Numbered from the stretch's first letter, positions 35,320 to 45,803 are shown. The stretch: 64,000 bases of DNA from an uncultured Granulosicoccaceae bacterium (GCA_938007995.1 CALLLW010000036.1:1-64000), one strand, 5' to 3'. Made by a program: numbers and translations. Notes: generated from the letters alone by a model not told the origin.

Positions 35320-35425
35320 AAAGACGGATTCTTGGTGGTTGTTTTCAGTAGAATCAGTATAGCTCTGTTTGCACAGAGGCGTCAGGATGTGAGGCAGACA
35401 GTAACACTTGACCCGCAGCAACGGG

Positions 35426-36334
35426 TTACTCTGCGATCTTGTCCCAGGTCAGACGCCCTTCGGAGATAGCAGCGGCAAGCTCAGGGTATTCGCTCATTGC
35501 AAATGCCGCTGACTTTTCCTGACATCGGGATAAAGCCAGTGCACCGGCTTTTTGCTGAAGCGGATCATCAGAGCGGATAACACCGATCAGATCATCTACC
35601 ATACTGCCTGTCGCAAATGGTCCGACACACCGCCACAGCTCCGGACTGACCGGTCTGCCAGCTGCCTGTCTCTCATGTGCGTAGTCCACAAGCATCACTG
35701 CCAGCTCATGATTGGCGCGCTGATCAAGCCCGACTATCGGTGACAGAGTCGAGTCGACAAACAACGCTTTGAGCACCATGTGGTTCCAGCGACTTTCATC
35801 AAAATACAAAGCCGGATACGGGTTGTGATGTGCGATAGTTTCGAACACAGCTTTTATATTGCTGCGCAAGCCTTCACTGACCTGCCAATCCAGTGCATCG
35901 CTCTGCGGATAGAGCGCAATACCTGCGTAGTACGCAATCTGTTCTGACAAATCAGCGTTACGGAAAAGACCGGCAAGGATGTCATTAAATCTGTCACTGT
36001 TGCTTTCGGCAAGTGAACACAGCACTGCGATACGAGCTGCAGTATCGATGCTCCACCGGGATGGCTGCCAGCCTGCATAACACCGCTCTGCCTCGGCTGA
36101 TTCGGCTGCCGATAGGTTCATTTCAATACGTGGTAGCTTTCTTGGCAGCATGCCGAGCGTAATGTAGAGGTCATGCAGCGAATTGCTGGAGCCTGACTTT
36201 TCGATTTGCAGACGTAACCATTCTGCATTTTCGGGCGCTACTCGACTGTTCAGCCATGCAAGCAATGTTTTCGCAGAGCTGCGGGTACTTTGCCAATGCT
36301 GAACATTATTGTCAGGACTTGCGGGTTGATTCAA
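35426..36334 (-). CDS. eboA: EboA-domain protein
   Basis: A 302 aa, mostly helical, soluble protein. SRWSIDTAARIAVLCSLAE near residues 88-106 and LYFDESRWNHMVLKALFVDSTL near 155-176 are typical for EboA. No catalytic motif. It overlaps the eboD-like gene by 4 bp and precedes the eboB-like gene by about 100 bp. EboA is a marker of the eustigmatophyte-Bacteroidetes (ebo) operon type and has no known biochemical role. Confidence 0.8.
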   Translation of the reverse strand: MNQPASPDNNVQHWQSTRSSAKTLLAWLNSRVAPENAEWLRLQIEKSGSSNSLHDLYITLGMLPRKLPRIEMNLSAAESAEAERCYAGWQPSRWSIDTAARIAVLCSLAESNSDRFNDILAGLFRNADLSEQIAYYAGIALYPQSDALDWQVSEGLRSNIKAVFETIAHHNPYPALYFDESRWNHMVLKALFVDSTLSPIVGLDQRANHELAVMLVDYAHERQAAGRPVSPELWRCVGPFATGSMVDDLIGVIRSDDPLQQKAGALALSRCQEKSAAFAMSEYPELAAAISEGRLTWDKIAE

Positions 36335-37680
36335 CGTAGTCTCTCACGCAGCCAGCCTATGCATTGAACAACGGTTTCCTGTTCGATCTGATTGACTTCT
36401 ACCCCCTGACCGAGATCTTTTAGTAAAGTTATCGTCAGCGCACCACCCAAATGCTCCCGAAACTCATTCAGTCCGTCTATTACCGCATGCGTATTGCCAT
36501 CAGTCACTTCAAGACTGTTGTGCCATAGATGAAAGCCCAGCTTTTCAAGCAGGCCACACACGCGTTCTGCACTTCCCGCTTTGATAAGCCGGGTAGCTTC
36601 GGAGTACTTTGTGTCAAGTGCAATACCAATCGCCACTGCTTCGCCATGCCTTATCTGATGATCAGATAGCGATTCAATTTTATGCGCCAGCCAGTGACCA
36701 AAGTCCAGTGGCCGGGCACTGCCTGATTCAAACGGATCACCCCCACGTGCGATCTGATGCATGTGCAGTTCGGCGCAACGTTTAATCATGTACCGCACGG
36801 CATTTTCTTCAAACACGGCCAGAGCATCTGCATGATCTTCAAGCCACAGATAAAACTGCCCGTCGCGAATCAATGCCACTTTTACAGCCTCCGAAATACC
36901 AGAAATCTTATCTCTGGATGGCAGACTGCGGATAAACTCGTGATCGTTGATCACTGCAAACGGAGGCGCGAATGTACCCAGGTAGTTTTTCTGACCAAAA
37001 AGGTTAATACCGTTTTTTACCCCGACGCCGGAGTCGTTCTGCGACAGCACAGTGGTAGGCACTCTGATATGCCTGACCCCTCTGTGACAGGTTGCTGCAA
37101 CCAGTCCGGCAGCATCCAGAAATGCTCCACCGCCGACTGCCACCAGATAGGAATGGCGATCTATATGAAAGTCTGCAACCGCTTGTCGCATCAGCTCGAT
37201 TGACTGCTCACCGGCTTTTATCACCTCGCCTCCGGCAAGCACGATGGGCTCGGCGACCAACTGCAGGAACTGACTGTGAGAATCTGCGTAAGCCTGTATG
37301 TCAGTTATTAAAGACGGGATGCTGTGCAACAATCCCGAATCAATAAAAACCAGAACGCGATGACGCTTATCAGGCTCGAGGCGAGCGACACACTCGGCAA
37401 ACACCGGATTGCTGCTGCTGAAAATACGATCAGTGAAGTAGACAGGGTATTCATAAGGAACGGCAAAACGCTGCCACGATACTTCACTTACCGGTTCAAC
37501 TTCGCAAGTGCTCTGTTCTGACCGAAGGTCAGGTTCAAAACTCACGTCTGGTGCTATAGTCTCACTGCCAGTGGCGATAGAACTTTGTGACATCAAATCC
37601 GATTCCGAAAACCTGGGAGTCTGCGCGGCAAAACGTCCACTGCTGCGAGCACGCCCTGATGGTACGTTCTTATCGATCAT
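36331..37680 (-). CDS. eboD: 3-Dehydroquinate synthase-like protein, EboD type
   Basis: A 449 aa sugar-phosphate-cyclase-fold enzyme, longer than AroB (~360) by an N-terminal leader of about 60 residues of low complexity. LVAVGGGAFLDAAGLVAATCHRGVRHIRVPTTVLSQNDSG (NAD and metal region, near 178-217), KNGINLFGQKNYLG, SGISEAVKVALI and DFGHWLAHKIESLSDHQIRHGEAVAIG (His metal ligands) are visible. EboD proteins are thought to act on cyclitol-like substrates. First gene of the ebo-type trio. Confidence 0.85.
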   Translation of the reverse strand: MIDKNVPSGRARSSGRFAAQTPRFSESDLMSQSSIATGSETIAPDVSFEPDLRSEQSTCEVEPVSEVSWQRFAVPYEYPVYFTDRIFSSSNPVFAECVARLEPDKRHRVLVFIDSGLLHSIPSLITDIQAYADSHSQFLQLVAEPIVLAGGEVIKAGEQSIELMRQAVADFHIDRHSYLVAVGGGAFLDAAGLVAATCHRGVRHIRVPTTVLSQNDSGVGVKNGINLFGQKNYLGTFAPPFAVINDHEFIRSLPSRDKISGISEAVKVALIRDGQFYLWLEDHADALAVFEENAVRYMIKRCAELHMHQIARGGDPFESGSARPLDFGHWLAHKIESLSDHQIRHGEAVAIGIALDTKYSEATRLIKAGSAERVCGLLEKLGFHLWHNSLEVTDGNTHAVIDGLNEFREHLGGALTITLLKDLGQGVEVNQIEQETVVQCIGWLRERLR

Positions 37681-37957
37681 TTTCGTTGCGTATGAATAAC
37701 CAGGCGCCTCGAATGATCGTACCCTTTTTGCAAACGTTAAAGGGCACCCGCCATGGCACGTTCTTGCTACATAGATTTATACCGCGCAGACTCCCTTGCG
37801 ATTTTGATGCGGCAATCTCATCTTTAACGCAACTTGCCAACAAGCGACTCCGTGCTTGAGATTCCCGGGCACAATATTCTTTATATGCGCAAATAATGCC
37901 ATGTACCTGTTTACTGGAGCCGCGCCAGTGTACCTAACACCAGCCTGAGAGAACAAC

Positions 37958-38338
37958 TTGCGACTTATTAACGCTGTATTTTTGGTCATACTAATTTTGT
38001 TTATCGCAGTACAGTACAACGATCCAGACGGAGCCATCTGGATGCTACTGTATGCCGTACCGGCAGTTTGGGCTGCAGTTGCTGTGTTCCGCCCCAGGCT
38101 GCTTGCTGACCGCGTCATAACATCGCTGTTGATTTTTTTCATCATTGCAGCATGCTTCGGGGTGTGGTGGTTCTGGCCCGAGGCATCAGGCTGGTGGCGA
38201 CAGGAAGTATGGTGGGAGACCGAAACAGCACGCGAAGGAATCGGCATGATGATCATATTGATAGTTTTACTGTTTGTATGGCTCACTCGACAGTCGTTAG
38301 CACGAATTAATAGATTGAAAACCGGGATTGAACCGTGA
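37958..38338 (+). CDS. TMEM220-like small membrane protein
   Basis: A 126 aa protein from TTG 37958 (after GAGAGAAC) with four hydrophobic segments (about 2-20, 26-43, 52-72, 95-112). VQYNDPDGAIWMLLY near residues 18-32 is the signature of the TMEM220 family. Function unknown. Divergent from the ebo-type operon. Confidence 0.78.
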   Translation: MRLINAVFLVILILFIAVQYNDPDGAIWMLLYAVPAVWAAVAVFRPRLLADRVITSLLIFFIIAACFGVWWFWPEASGWWRQEVWWETETAREGIGMMIILIVLLFVWLTRQSLARINRLKTGIEP

Positions 38339-38599
38339 AACATCAGGCATAGTTGTCAGTCTTAAAGTTTGTGTTGATGCATTGCAGGGTTATCCTGGGT
38401 TTGGCGATAAGCTACACAAAAAATTCACCTATTGCGTGAGAGTCTCCCACGACAACATGGTTACCGTCGACTTGCAAACATATTGCGCATAAGCGACCCT
38501 TCACTGATAACCAAAATTCATCGAACTTCCGCAGAACGCCACATGTACTGACTACTGATGGCGTACAGCACCGCTGACTCAATAAAGGATAAAACACAA

Positions 38600-39463
38600 A
38601 TGAGCGATAATAATTACACCCCGCCACGCGTTTGGCAGTGGGATGCAGAAAGTGGTGGTAGATGGGCAACGATCAACAGACCCATATCCGGTGCAACCAG
38701 TCAGGCGAAACTGGCAGTTGGCAAGCACCCGATTCAAGTTTATTCGCTCGCAACCCCTAACGGGGTGAAAGTCACTGTGATGCTCGAAGAGCTGTTGGCG
38801 CTGGGACACTCCGGTGCCGAATACGATGCACATCTTATTCGCATCGGAGAAGGTGAACAGTTCGGCAGCGGTTTTGTTGAAATAAATCCAAATTCAAAAA
38901 TACCAGCGATGGTGGATCACAGCACTGACACACCAATAAGTGTTTTCGAATCCGGAGCCATTTTGATGTATCTGGCAGAAAAGTTCGGCGAGTTCCTGCC
39001 CGTTGAGCCAGCTGCACGGGCAGAGTGTCTTTCATGGCTATTCTGGCAGATGGGTAGTGCACCCTATCTGGGCGGCGGCTTTGGCCACTTTTATGTGTAC
39101 GCTCCTGAGAAATTCGAGTATGCGATAGATCGGTTTACTATGGAGGCCAAGCGTCAACTGGATGTGCTGGATCAGCGCCTTGCTGATAATCAGTATATCT
39201 GTGGCGACAACTACACCATTGCAGACATTGCCATCTGGCCCTGGTACGGACAAGTAGCTTTGGGAACCGTGTATGACGCTGAAGAGTTTTTGCAAACACA
39301 TACCTACACCAACGTGCTTCGTTGGGCGAATGAGATACAGTCACGCGAAACAGTTAAACGTGGGCGTATGGTTAACAAAACGTTCGGACCGGAAGAAGAA
39401 CAGCTTCATGAGCGCCATGACGCCAGTGATTTTGATACAAAAACGCAGGACAAGATCGGGTAG
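38600..39463 (+). CDS. Glutathione S-transferase family, YghU type
   Basis: A 287 aa protein. ATG 38600 follows AAAGGA and is preferred over the upstream start of the frame at 38558. The N-terminal thioredoxin-like half has VYSLATPNGVKVTVMLEEL, EINPNSKIPAMVD and FESGAILMYLAEKFG; the helical half has GDNYTIADIAIWPWYG. This is the YghU/YfcG disulfide-bond reductase subgroup. Confidence 0.9.
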   Translation: MSDNNYTPPRVWQWDAESGGRWATINRPISGATSQAKLAVGKHPIQVYSLATPNGVKVTVMLEELLALGHSGAEYDAHLIRIGEGEQFGSGFVEINPNSKIPAMVDHSTDTPISVFESGAILMYLAEKFGEFLPVEPAARAECLSWLFWQMGSAPYLGGGFGHFYVYAPEKFEYAIDRFTMEAKRQLDVLDQRLADNQYICGDNYTIADIAIWPWYGQVALGTVYDAEEFLQTHTYTNVLRWANEIQSRETVKRGRMVNKTFGPEEEQLHERHDASDFDTKTQDKIG

Positions 39464-39539
39464 CGTGAAACTTTTATACGGTTGATTTACATGTTGAATG
39501 CGCGCAGGCCATTTAAAGTGAGCTATGTATGGATGCAAA

Positions 39540-39677
39540 CGGCAAATGTTTACACGGTAGATGCGCCTGCGGCTTATCTCCCCTACGCAAACTATGCGAA
39601 CAACTGATCAGCTATACCCGTGGGGTGAATAAGCTAAAAGCGCATCCACCAATATTAAGCTGGCGCGTCCGCTCTGT
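39540..39677 (-). repeat. Hairpin-forming dispersed repeat, inverted copy
   Basis: Matches 52270-52625 in reverse orientation. A long stem forms between GGTAGATGCGC..GGCTTAT..CCCCTACG (from 39556) and GTGGGG..ATAAGC..GCGCATCCACC (to 39650), around a TGATCA-containing loop. It fills the gap between two convergent genes, and its end reaches the stop codon of the class V aminotransferase gene. Confidence 0.88.
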
Positions 39678-40927
39678 TACGACGCCAGCAACTCTTCCAT
39701 TGCTGATAAGAATCGCTTCACTTCTGCAGGCGAATTATAATGACACATCGATACACGAACACAGGTATCAAGCCCGAGTGGCTCAAGGATATTGCCTGAA
39801 AAATAATCATTCTTTCTCACGTGCGTTCTGACTCCGCGATCATTTAAAAAACTGACAACCTCTGCCGACGGGTGACCATCGACCGTTATTGCAACCAGGC
39901 CTTCCCGGCGGTTGTTATCGTGGCCGCCTATTACTGTAACCTCAGACATCTGTCGCAAACCGCGCTGACCATCGATACCGTCAATCATCGCATCTACCAG
40001 ACCTGCTTCATGATCACTCATGGCCTTACCTGCAGCGAGAATTCGCTCGCGCTGATCAGTGGAATTAGTGAAGTTTGAGCCGAGCCATTCAACATACTTA
40101 ACAACTTCAGTAAAGGTCGCATACGCTGAGGTGTCGCGTGTTCCAAGCTCCCATTGCAGCTCGGCACTGCCGTCAAGTTTTTCATGCTCCAGTGCCGCCA
40201 TTCGTGGTGATAACCAGGCAACACCATAATTATGTTTTGAAAAGACCTTATAGGCTGATACGGTGAATGCATCGATGTTGTAGGAGTCAACATCAATACC
40301 ACCGTGCGCTGCGTGCTGAATGCCATCAACAATAATGAAACAATCCGGAGAAACTGCTCTGATCTCTTTACTGACTGCAGCGATATCAACACCCATACCA
40401 GTGACCGGGCTGGTTTGAATAATGGTGGCAACCCGTACGTCGGGTGTGATGTACTGCTTGTAGTCATCACTGGTGATCGACGCTGTTTCATTGTTGTGAG
40501 CAATCAACACATGGGTGCGATTGGTTTTTTCTGCCCACTGTCGGGACGCACTGCGGGTTGCCGGGTGCTCAAGTGTTGAGCCCAGTACAACGCCGCCCTC
40601 GGGACTGGCAACAATCGCTGTGCGCACCAGACGAAACAGCAACTCGGTACCGCTCTCACCAACGATGATCTGTCCGTCAGAGGCGCCGATCAGTGTTTTT
40701 GCATCAGTACGTGCTTGCTCGATAATTCGCACAAGCTCATGCGATGCGGGGTTATCGCGCCCCTGGTTGTCTGGGATGGCACTTAATTGGGTGTTCACAT
40801 CAACAACTGATTTTAGTGTCAGGGAGCCACCGGCATTTTCAAAAAACGCTCTTGATCCCTGATATGGACAGGTATCAACGTGGTGAAAACGATCTCTTAT
40901 TTCCTGCAACAGTTTTTCTTCAAACAT
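39677..40927 (-). CDS. Class V aminotransferase / cysteine-desulfurase-like protein
   Basis: A 416 aa PLP enzyme. FENAGGSLTLKSVVD near residues 29-43, GESGTELLFRLVR, TLEHPATRSASRQWA, DGIQHAAHGGIDVDSYNIDAFTVSAYKVF with the PLP Lys in SAYK (about residue 230), and GTRDTSAYATF identify the fold. It may act as a lyase or transaminase; specificity is not readable. Monocistronic, convergent with the GST gene. Confidence 0.85.
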   Translation of the reverse strand: MFEEKLLQEIRDRFHHVDTCPYQGSRAFFENAGGSLTLKSVVDVNTQLSAIPDNQGRDNPASHELVRIIEQARTDAKTLIGASDGQIIVGESGTELLFRLVRTAIVASPEGGVVLGSTLEHPATRSASRQWAEKTNRTHVLIAHNNETASITSDDYKQYITPDVRVATIIQTSPVTGMGVDIAAVSKEIRAVSPDCFIIVDGIQHAAHGGIDVDSYNIDAFTVSAYKVFSKHNYGVAWLSPRMAALEHEKLDGSAELQWELGTRDTSAYATFTEVVKYVEWLGSNFTNSTDQRERILAAGKAMSDHEAGLVDAMIDGIDGQRGLRQMSEVTVIGGHDNNRREGLVAITVDGHPSAEVVSFLNDRGVRTHVRKNDYFSGNILEPLGLDTCVRVSMCHYNSPAEVKRFLSAMEELLAS

Positions 40928-41005
40928 GCACTTTTTCTTTAAATAGGTTAACGAGCTGGTTCGCTGCTATTCGCCGCTTTGAGACTTGAGTAGATCTATA
41001 GACAA

Positions 41006-41734
41006 CTATACCACCACAACAGAAATGATCTCGGCACTTCCACCATACACCTGCCATTTTACATCGGTATGGCGAACACGCATTCCCCACGATTGCCCTG
41101 GCTTGCCATCCTGTCCACGCTCATGCGCAGGACGCGGATCAAGGCTGACCGTTTCCTCGATAAGCTCCTTTAGTGTTTCAGCATCGTCCGCTTGCGATGC
41201 AGCGACTGCCAGTTGTTTGAGCGACGTATCACTCCAGATCACTGGCAATACAGGCTCGGCTGAAACGGCCCACTCACTTTTCGCCTGCGGGATTGAATCT
41301 GCAAAAGGCACATAGGGCTTGATATCGAGTACCGGTGTATCGTCGAGAAAATCGCCGCCTTTTACCTTCAGCAGTATTTCTGAATCGGTAAACTCTACGC
41401 TGTCGAGAAGTACAGCGCTCAAGCCAATCGGATTGGGTCGATTAGGACTCCGGGTGGCAAAGACACCCATGGTTTTTTTACCGCCTAACCTTGGTGGCTG
41501 TACCAGTGGTTTAAAACCTGTGTACTTCTGATTGTGAAATACAAAGACTATCCACAAGTGGGTGAATGACTCTATATCTCTTACTGCAAGCTCGTTGTCT
41601 CGCGTGGCTTCAAAAACAATACTCGCAGTGGCCGACTTGACCAGCCCCGCCTGCCTTGGAATACCAAAACGCTGTGGATAGCATGAGCGGATTGTTGCAA
41701 TGCGCTGCATTGAGAAATCTTTGGTTTCAATCAT
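41006..41734 (-). CDS. trmO: tRNA (t6A37-N6)-methyltransferase TrmO
   Basis: A 242 aa SAM-dependent enzyme that methylates t6A37 of tRNA-Thr. The UPF0066/TsaA motif GVFATRSPNRPNPIGLSAV is at about residues 90-108, and the N-terminus MQRIATIRSCYPQRFGIPRQ binds the cofactor region. Length matches the E. coli enzyme (235). Confidence 0.92.
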   Translation of the reverse strand: MIETKDFSMQRIATIRSCYPQRFGIPRQAGLVKSATASIVFEATRDNELAVRDIESFTHLWIVFVFHNQKYTGFKPLVQPPRLGGKKTMGVFATRSPNRPNPIGLSAVLLDSVEFTDSEILLKVKGGDFLDDTPVLDIKPYVPFADSIPQAKSEWAVSAEPVLPVIWSDTSLKQLAVAASQADDAETLKELIEETVSLDPRPAHERGQDGKPGQSWGMRVRHTDVKWQVYGGSAEIISVVVV

Positions 41735-41800
41735 GCGGTAGCGTGCATTTCAGTTGGGGTCGATCATTGATTAATCGGTGACTGAGTTGGAGTTCAACGT

Positions 41801-42442
41801 TCAAACCGCTTGCAATAGCAGCTTTTTATAACTCTCCACTCCCTGTGCACCCACTACCAGTTCGCGCTGATCGATGATCACTGCGGGCACACCCTGAATA
41901 CCGCCGGCAATTGAAACCCGCTGCGCTTCACGCACAGCATTGGCGTATCGTTGATCTTCAAGTACTGCAGATGCCTCTTCAAAATCGAGCCCGGCCTCGA
42001 CTGCAGCGTTAGTCAGCACTTCATGATCACTGACATCACGTGCACGAGAAAAGTAGCAGTTGAACAGTGTAATTTTCAGCTCGTGTTGCCTGCCGCAAAC
42101 AGACGCCCAGTGTAGTAGCTGGTGAGCACTGAATGTGTTGACGATACGCATGGCCTCATCAAAACGGAACATGAATCCAAACTGCTGACCGAGCGCGATC
42201 AGTTGTTGCCGCAGCTGATCTCTTTGTTCAGTACCGGAGCCGTATTTCCGTTGCAGATGCTCGTCAAGATTCTCACCTTCTTGCGGCATTTCCGGATTCA
42301 GCTCAAATGGCTGCCAGTGGATAGTTGCAGCAATACCGGTCTCGGTTAATGCCTGTTGCAACTGTAGAAAGCCCACAATGCACCACGGACAGACAACATC
42401 CGAGACAATGTCCAGTCTGATTGGCTGATTGTTTTCAGACAC
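41801..42442 (-). CDS. DsbA-family (FrnE-type) thioredoxin-fold protein
   Basis: A 213 aa cytoplasmic protein with SDVVCPWCIVGFLQL (CPWC at residues 18-21) and C-terminal GIQGVPAVIIDQ containing the cis-Pro. This arrangement fits FrnE-like oxidoreductases and 2-hydroxychromene-2-carboxylate isomerase relatives. No signal peptide. Confidence 0.9.
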   Translation of the reverse strand: MSENNQPIRLDIVSDVVCPWCIVGFLQLQQALTETGIAATIHWQPFELNPEMPQEGENLDEHLQRKYGSGTEQRDQLRQQLIALGQQFGFMFRFDEAMRIVNTFSAHQLLHWASVCGRQHELKITLFNCYFSRARDVSDHEVLTNAAVEAGLDFEEASAVLEDQRYANAVREAQRVSIAGGIQGVPAVIIDQRELVVGAQGVESYKKLLLQAV

Positions 42443-42560
42443 CCCATTTTACCCCTGCAACTCACCCGATTGGTGCGGTGAGCTTACACGCCGGAAGGCT
42501 GTCGGTACAGACAGCCGATGATTAATCAATATCGCCGGAACAGGGAGTTTAAGCCGGGGT

Positions 42561-43922
42561 TTAACCGCGACGGTGGGACTCCGGAGGCTGATAACTTCGA
42601 ACGTTGGGACAAAAGCCGGTCTGGATATAATTAAATGCCGCACCGGTCAACGCGTCATTGATACTGTCTGTCGGGGCGAGAAAATCATCCACGACTTCGC
42701 AGGTTGGAATCAGACCACCCAGCACACTTTGATTTGCCCCGTTGGTAGTCAGAGAGCTCATTGCATGAAGTCGCTTGCCACAGAAGTCCTGTGCCACAGA
42801 GGTAAACGGCTTACCCTCAGTTCTTGAACCTATGACAACCACATCAATCAACGGTGAAAGCCCGTTGGTTAACGTTTCTGATGCCGATGCAGTGCTGCCG
42901 GTAGTCAGTACAACAAGGCGCGATAGCTCCAGGTTGGTCGCTTGCGGCTCAATGAAAAGATCCAGGTCAAACTGGCTGTATTTATCATTAAACACACGGC
43001 GTGAGTAGACTTCAGAAATAAACGAAGGCCCGGCAATCTGTGAAGCCAGCTGACGCGCAACTGCGGTGAATCCACCACCGTTATACCGCAGATCAAGTAT
43101 CAGTTCAGAGATACCGGCGTCGGCAAGAAACGCTACTGCATTGTCTATTTCAGCTGCGGTGGTGCCGCGAAACGCAGTCACCTGAAGATACCCGACTTCA
43201 TTGTTGGTTTGTTCGTAGGTGCCAAAAACCGGCACGGTAGATTCTGTATAGGTGGTTTTGGTAACGATGTAATCTGTCTCGGTAGAGACGCCGGATCGCA
43301 CGGTAAATATAGTGGTCAGCTCTTCGCCGGGCTCACCGACGATAAACTCCAGCCATTGCTCATCAGTGACTTCTGCAAGCGGTATCGAATTGATCGCCAG
43401 CAGTTCATCACCGCGCTGAATACCGGCCCGCTCCATCGGTGAGTTACCACTGATACTGGCGAAGTGTTGTCTGCCATCAGACGCCTGCTGTAGCCAGAAG
43501 CCAAATCGGGTTACGTTGCTGTTGGCAATCACGTCTTCGTCACTGACCTGATCCACCAGAGAACTGTAAATATCGGGAAAAACCCTTAAGTCTCTAACCA
43601 GCTGTTCCGGTGCATCATATTCATCCAGATTAAGCACCGGCACCTGATCGTAGTAGATGTAGGTATCACGCATGCGTTCATTTACCCAGCGATTGATTTC
43701 CTCCACACTACAGCTGGACCCAGCACCGTTGGCGACCAGCGATGGATTAGTTGCAGGTGAATTATCTGCGGCCTCATCATCGCCACCGGAGCCGCCACCA
43801 GAGCCGCCACTACAGGCAGTGAGCACGGCGGAAAGCAGGCAAGTGCCGACTATCCGGACAAGACTCACACCAGAATTGTTAGAGGCGAGCCTGCTACCGG
43901 AACTTTCAATAAGACGCATCAT
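42561..43922 (-). CDS. S41-family lipoprotein peptidase with PDZ domain
   Basis: A 453 aa protein from ATG 43922 (the frame opens at 44006, but only from here is there a signal peptide). LLSAVLTACSGGS is a lipobox with the Cys near residue 37, followed by a Gly/Ser linker. A PDZ-like region (SPMERAGIQRGDELLAINS, about 145-165) precedes the S41 catalytic core: LILDLRYNGGGF, TTGSTASASETLTNGL with the nucleophilic Ser and RTEGKPF with the Lys. Carboxy-terminal processing protease family, likely on the periplasmic side of a membrane. Confidence 0.9.
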   Translation of the reverse strand: MMRLIESSGSRLASNNSGVSLVRIVGTCLLSAVLTACSGGSGGGSGGDDEAADNSPATNPSLVANGAGSSCSVEEINRWVNERMRDTYIYYDQVPVLNLDEYDAPEQLVRDLRVFPDIYSSLVDQVSDEDVIANSNVTRFGFWLQQASDGRQHFASISGNSPMERAGIQRGDELLAINSIPLAEVTDEQWLEFIVGEPGEELTTIFTVRSGVSTETDYIVTKTTYTESTVPVFGTYEQTNNEVGYLQVTAFRGTTAAEIDNAVAFLADAGISELILDLRYNGGGFTAVARQLASQIAGPSFISEVYSRRVFNDKYSQFDLDLFIEPQATNLELSRLVVLTTGSTASASETLTNGLSPLIDVVVIGSRTEGKPFTSVAQDFCGKRLHAMSSLTTNGANQSVLGGLIPTCEVVDDFLAPTDSINDALTGAAFNYIQTGFCPNVRSYQPPESHRRG

Positions 43923-44226
43923 TGTGTAATCGCTTGCCTTTGGCTTTGTGCGGGGTATTGCCACGCTGGACAAGCCGCATCGGGTACAAGGAATGTACCA
44001 AAGCATGAGACTGACCGGACATCAGAGGGTAAACAATTGCAGCAATCACGCAAAGCACCACAGAACCGGCGCTGCCTGCCTTGCCTATGCGGCCTGCCTA
44101 TGCGGCCTATTTGTGTCGATTGCCTTGTGTCAATTGAACGGCAACCACTGGCAGTAACGATTCCCAGGCATTATTAGCCGGCATTGTTAACTGGCATCAC
44201 CCGCGCAGCTCATCACACTACCGGGG
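43923..44226. other. Intergenic region between lysS and the S41 gene
   Basis: Only a short direct duplication of GCCTATGCGGCCT (about 44083-44110) is seen. No promoter or gene can be supported. Confidence 0.3.
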
Positions 44227-45720
44227 TCAGTTTTTCTCGGGACGCATGTGCGGAAACAAAATCACATCGCGTATCGACTGAGCGCCGGTAAACATCATCA
44301 CCAGCCGATCGATGCCAATGCCCTCGCCTGCAGTCGGCGGCAAGCCGATTTCAAGGGCGCGGATGTAGTCATGATCATAATGCATGGCTTCATCATCACC
44401 AGCGGCGAGATTTTCAACCTGCTGACGAAACCGCTCGGCCTGATCTTCCGGATCATTCAGCTCAGAAAACCCGTTCGCCACCTCGCGGCCACCCACAAAG
44501 AATTCGAAACGATCAGTCACTTCGGGGTTGTCATCATTGCGGCGCGCAAGGGGTGATACTTCTGCCGGATAAGCGGTAATAAAAGTGGGATCCTGCAATT
44601 GATGTTCAACGGAAGACTCAAAAAGCTCCGTTTGCATTTTACCCACTCCCCAGTTTGCTTCGACTTTCAAACCTTTGCTTTCCATGATGGTCTTCATGAC
44701 TTCAGGCTTTAGCATGTCATCAGCGTAGATGTCAGGGTTGTACTTTGCGATGGCTTCTATCATGGTCAGCCGCTCGAATGGTTTTTCAAAATCATATTCT
44801 GTATCAGAGTCAGGTACTTTGATTTTACTGCTACCCATCACGTTTTCAGCAATGCCGCGCAACAGCTCTTCAGTCAGATCCATCAGATCAGTATAAGTGG
44901 CATACGCCTGATAAAACTCGAGCATGGTGAACTCGGGGTTATGTCTGGTGGAAAGACCTTCATTACGAAAGTTACGGTTAATCTCAAATACCCGGTCAAA
45001 GCCGCCTACCACCAGGCGCTTTAAATAGAGTTCCGGTGCGATACGCAGATAAAGATCCATATCGAGCGCATTGTGGTGTGTGACAAACGGTCTGGCTGTC
45101 GCACCACCCGGAATCACCTGCATCATCGGGGTTTCTACTTCAAGGTAACTTCTATCAATAAAAAACTGTCTGATGTACTGCACAATCGCAACACGGGTTT
45201 TAAAAGTTTCGCGCACTTCCTGGTTGGCAATTAAATCTATGTAGCGCTGCCGGTAACGTTGCTCGGTATCTGTCATACCGTGAAACTTTTCAGGCAGTGG
45301 TCGCAACGATTTGGTGAGCAAACGGATACTGCTCGCCTTCACAGTAAGCTCACCTACCTTGGTTTTAAACAGCTTGCCGGTGATGGCTACAATATCGCCA
45401 ATATCAAAATGCTTGAAGCTTTCATAAGCTTCTTCACCGATGACTGCTATTTGCACAAATACCTGAATTTTGGCACTGGTATCCTGCAACTGAAAAAAGC
45501 TTGCCTTACCCATGATCCGCTTTGACACCATGCGTCCGGCAATGGATGCAGCAACATCGGTAGATTCAAAAAATTCTTTATCTCGCAGAGCGTGTTCATC
45601 TATTAACTCTGCCGCTGTGTCAGACGGAGTAAAGTCGTTCGGGAACGCCGGCCCCTGCTGACGTAGCTGACTGAGTTTTTCACGACGTTGCGCAATCAGT
45701 TTATTTTCATCTTCTGACAT
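44227..45720 (-). CDS. lysS: Lysyl-tRNA synthetase (class II)
   Basis: A 497 aa class IIb enzyme. An OB-fold anticodon domain (about 60-150), motif 2 [24 protein letters not shown] (near 258-281) and motif 3 [13 protein letters not shown] near the end are present. Full length. Downstream of prfB, as in many Gammaproteobacteria. Confidence 0.97.
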   Translation of the reverse strand: MSEDENKLIAQRREKLSQLRQQGPAFPNDFTPSDTAAELIDEHALRDKEFFESTDVAASIAGRMVSKRIMGKASFFQLQDTSAKIQVFVQIAVIGEEAYESFKHFDIGDIVAITGKLFKTKVGELTVKASSIRLLTKSLRPLPEKFHGMTDTEQRYRQRYIDLIANQEVRETFKTRVAIVQYIRQFFIDRSYLEVETPMMQVIPGGATARPFVTHHNALDMDLYLRIAPELYLKRLVVGGFDRVFEINRNFRNEGLSTRHNPEFTMLEFYQAYATYTDLMDLTEELLRGIAENVMGSSKIKVPDSDTEYDFEKPFERLTMIEAIAKYNPDIYADDMLKPEVMKTIMESKGLKVEANWGVGKMQTELFESSVEHQLQDPTFITAYPAEVSPLARRNDDNPEVTDRFEFFVGGREVANGFSELNDPEDQAERFRQQVENLAAGDDEAMHYDHDYIRALEIGLPPTAGEGIGIDRLVMMFTGAQSIRDVILFPHMRPEKN

Positions 45721-45803
45721 GGTGGTTTCCGTGTCCCGGGTTGATGCTGCTAAAGGTGTTGTTTAAAGGTCAGCTGAAGACTTATTCTTCGCAACGGATT
45801 TAT

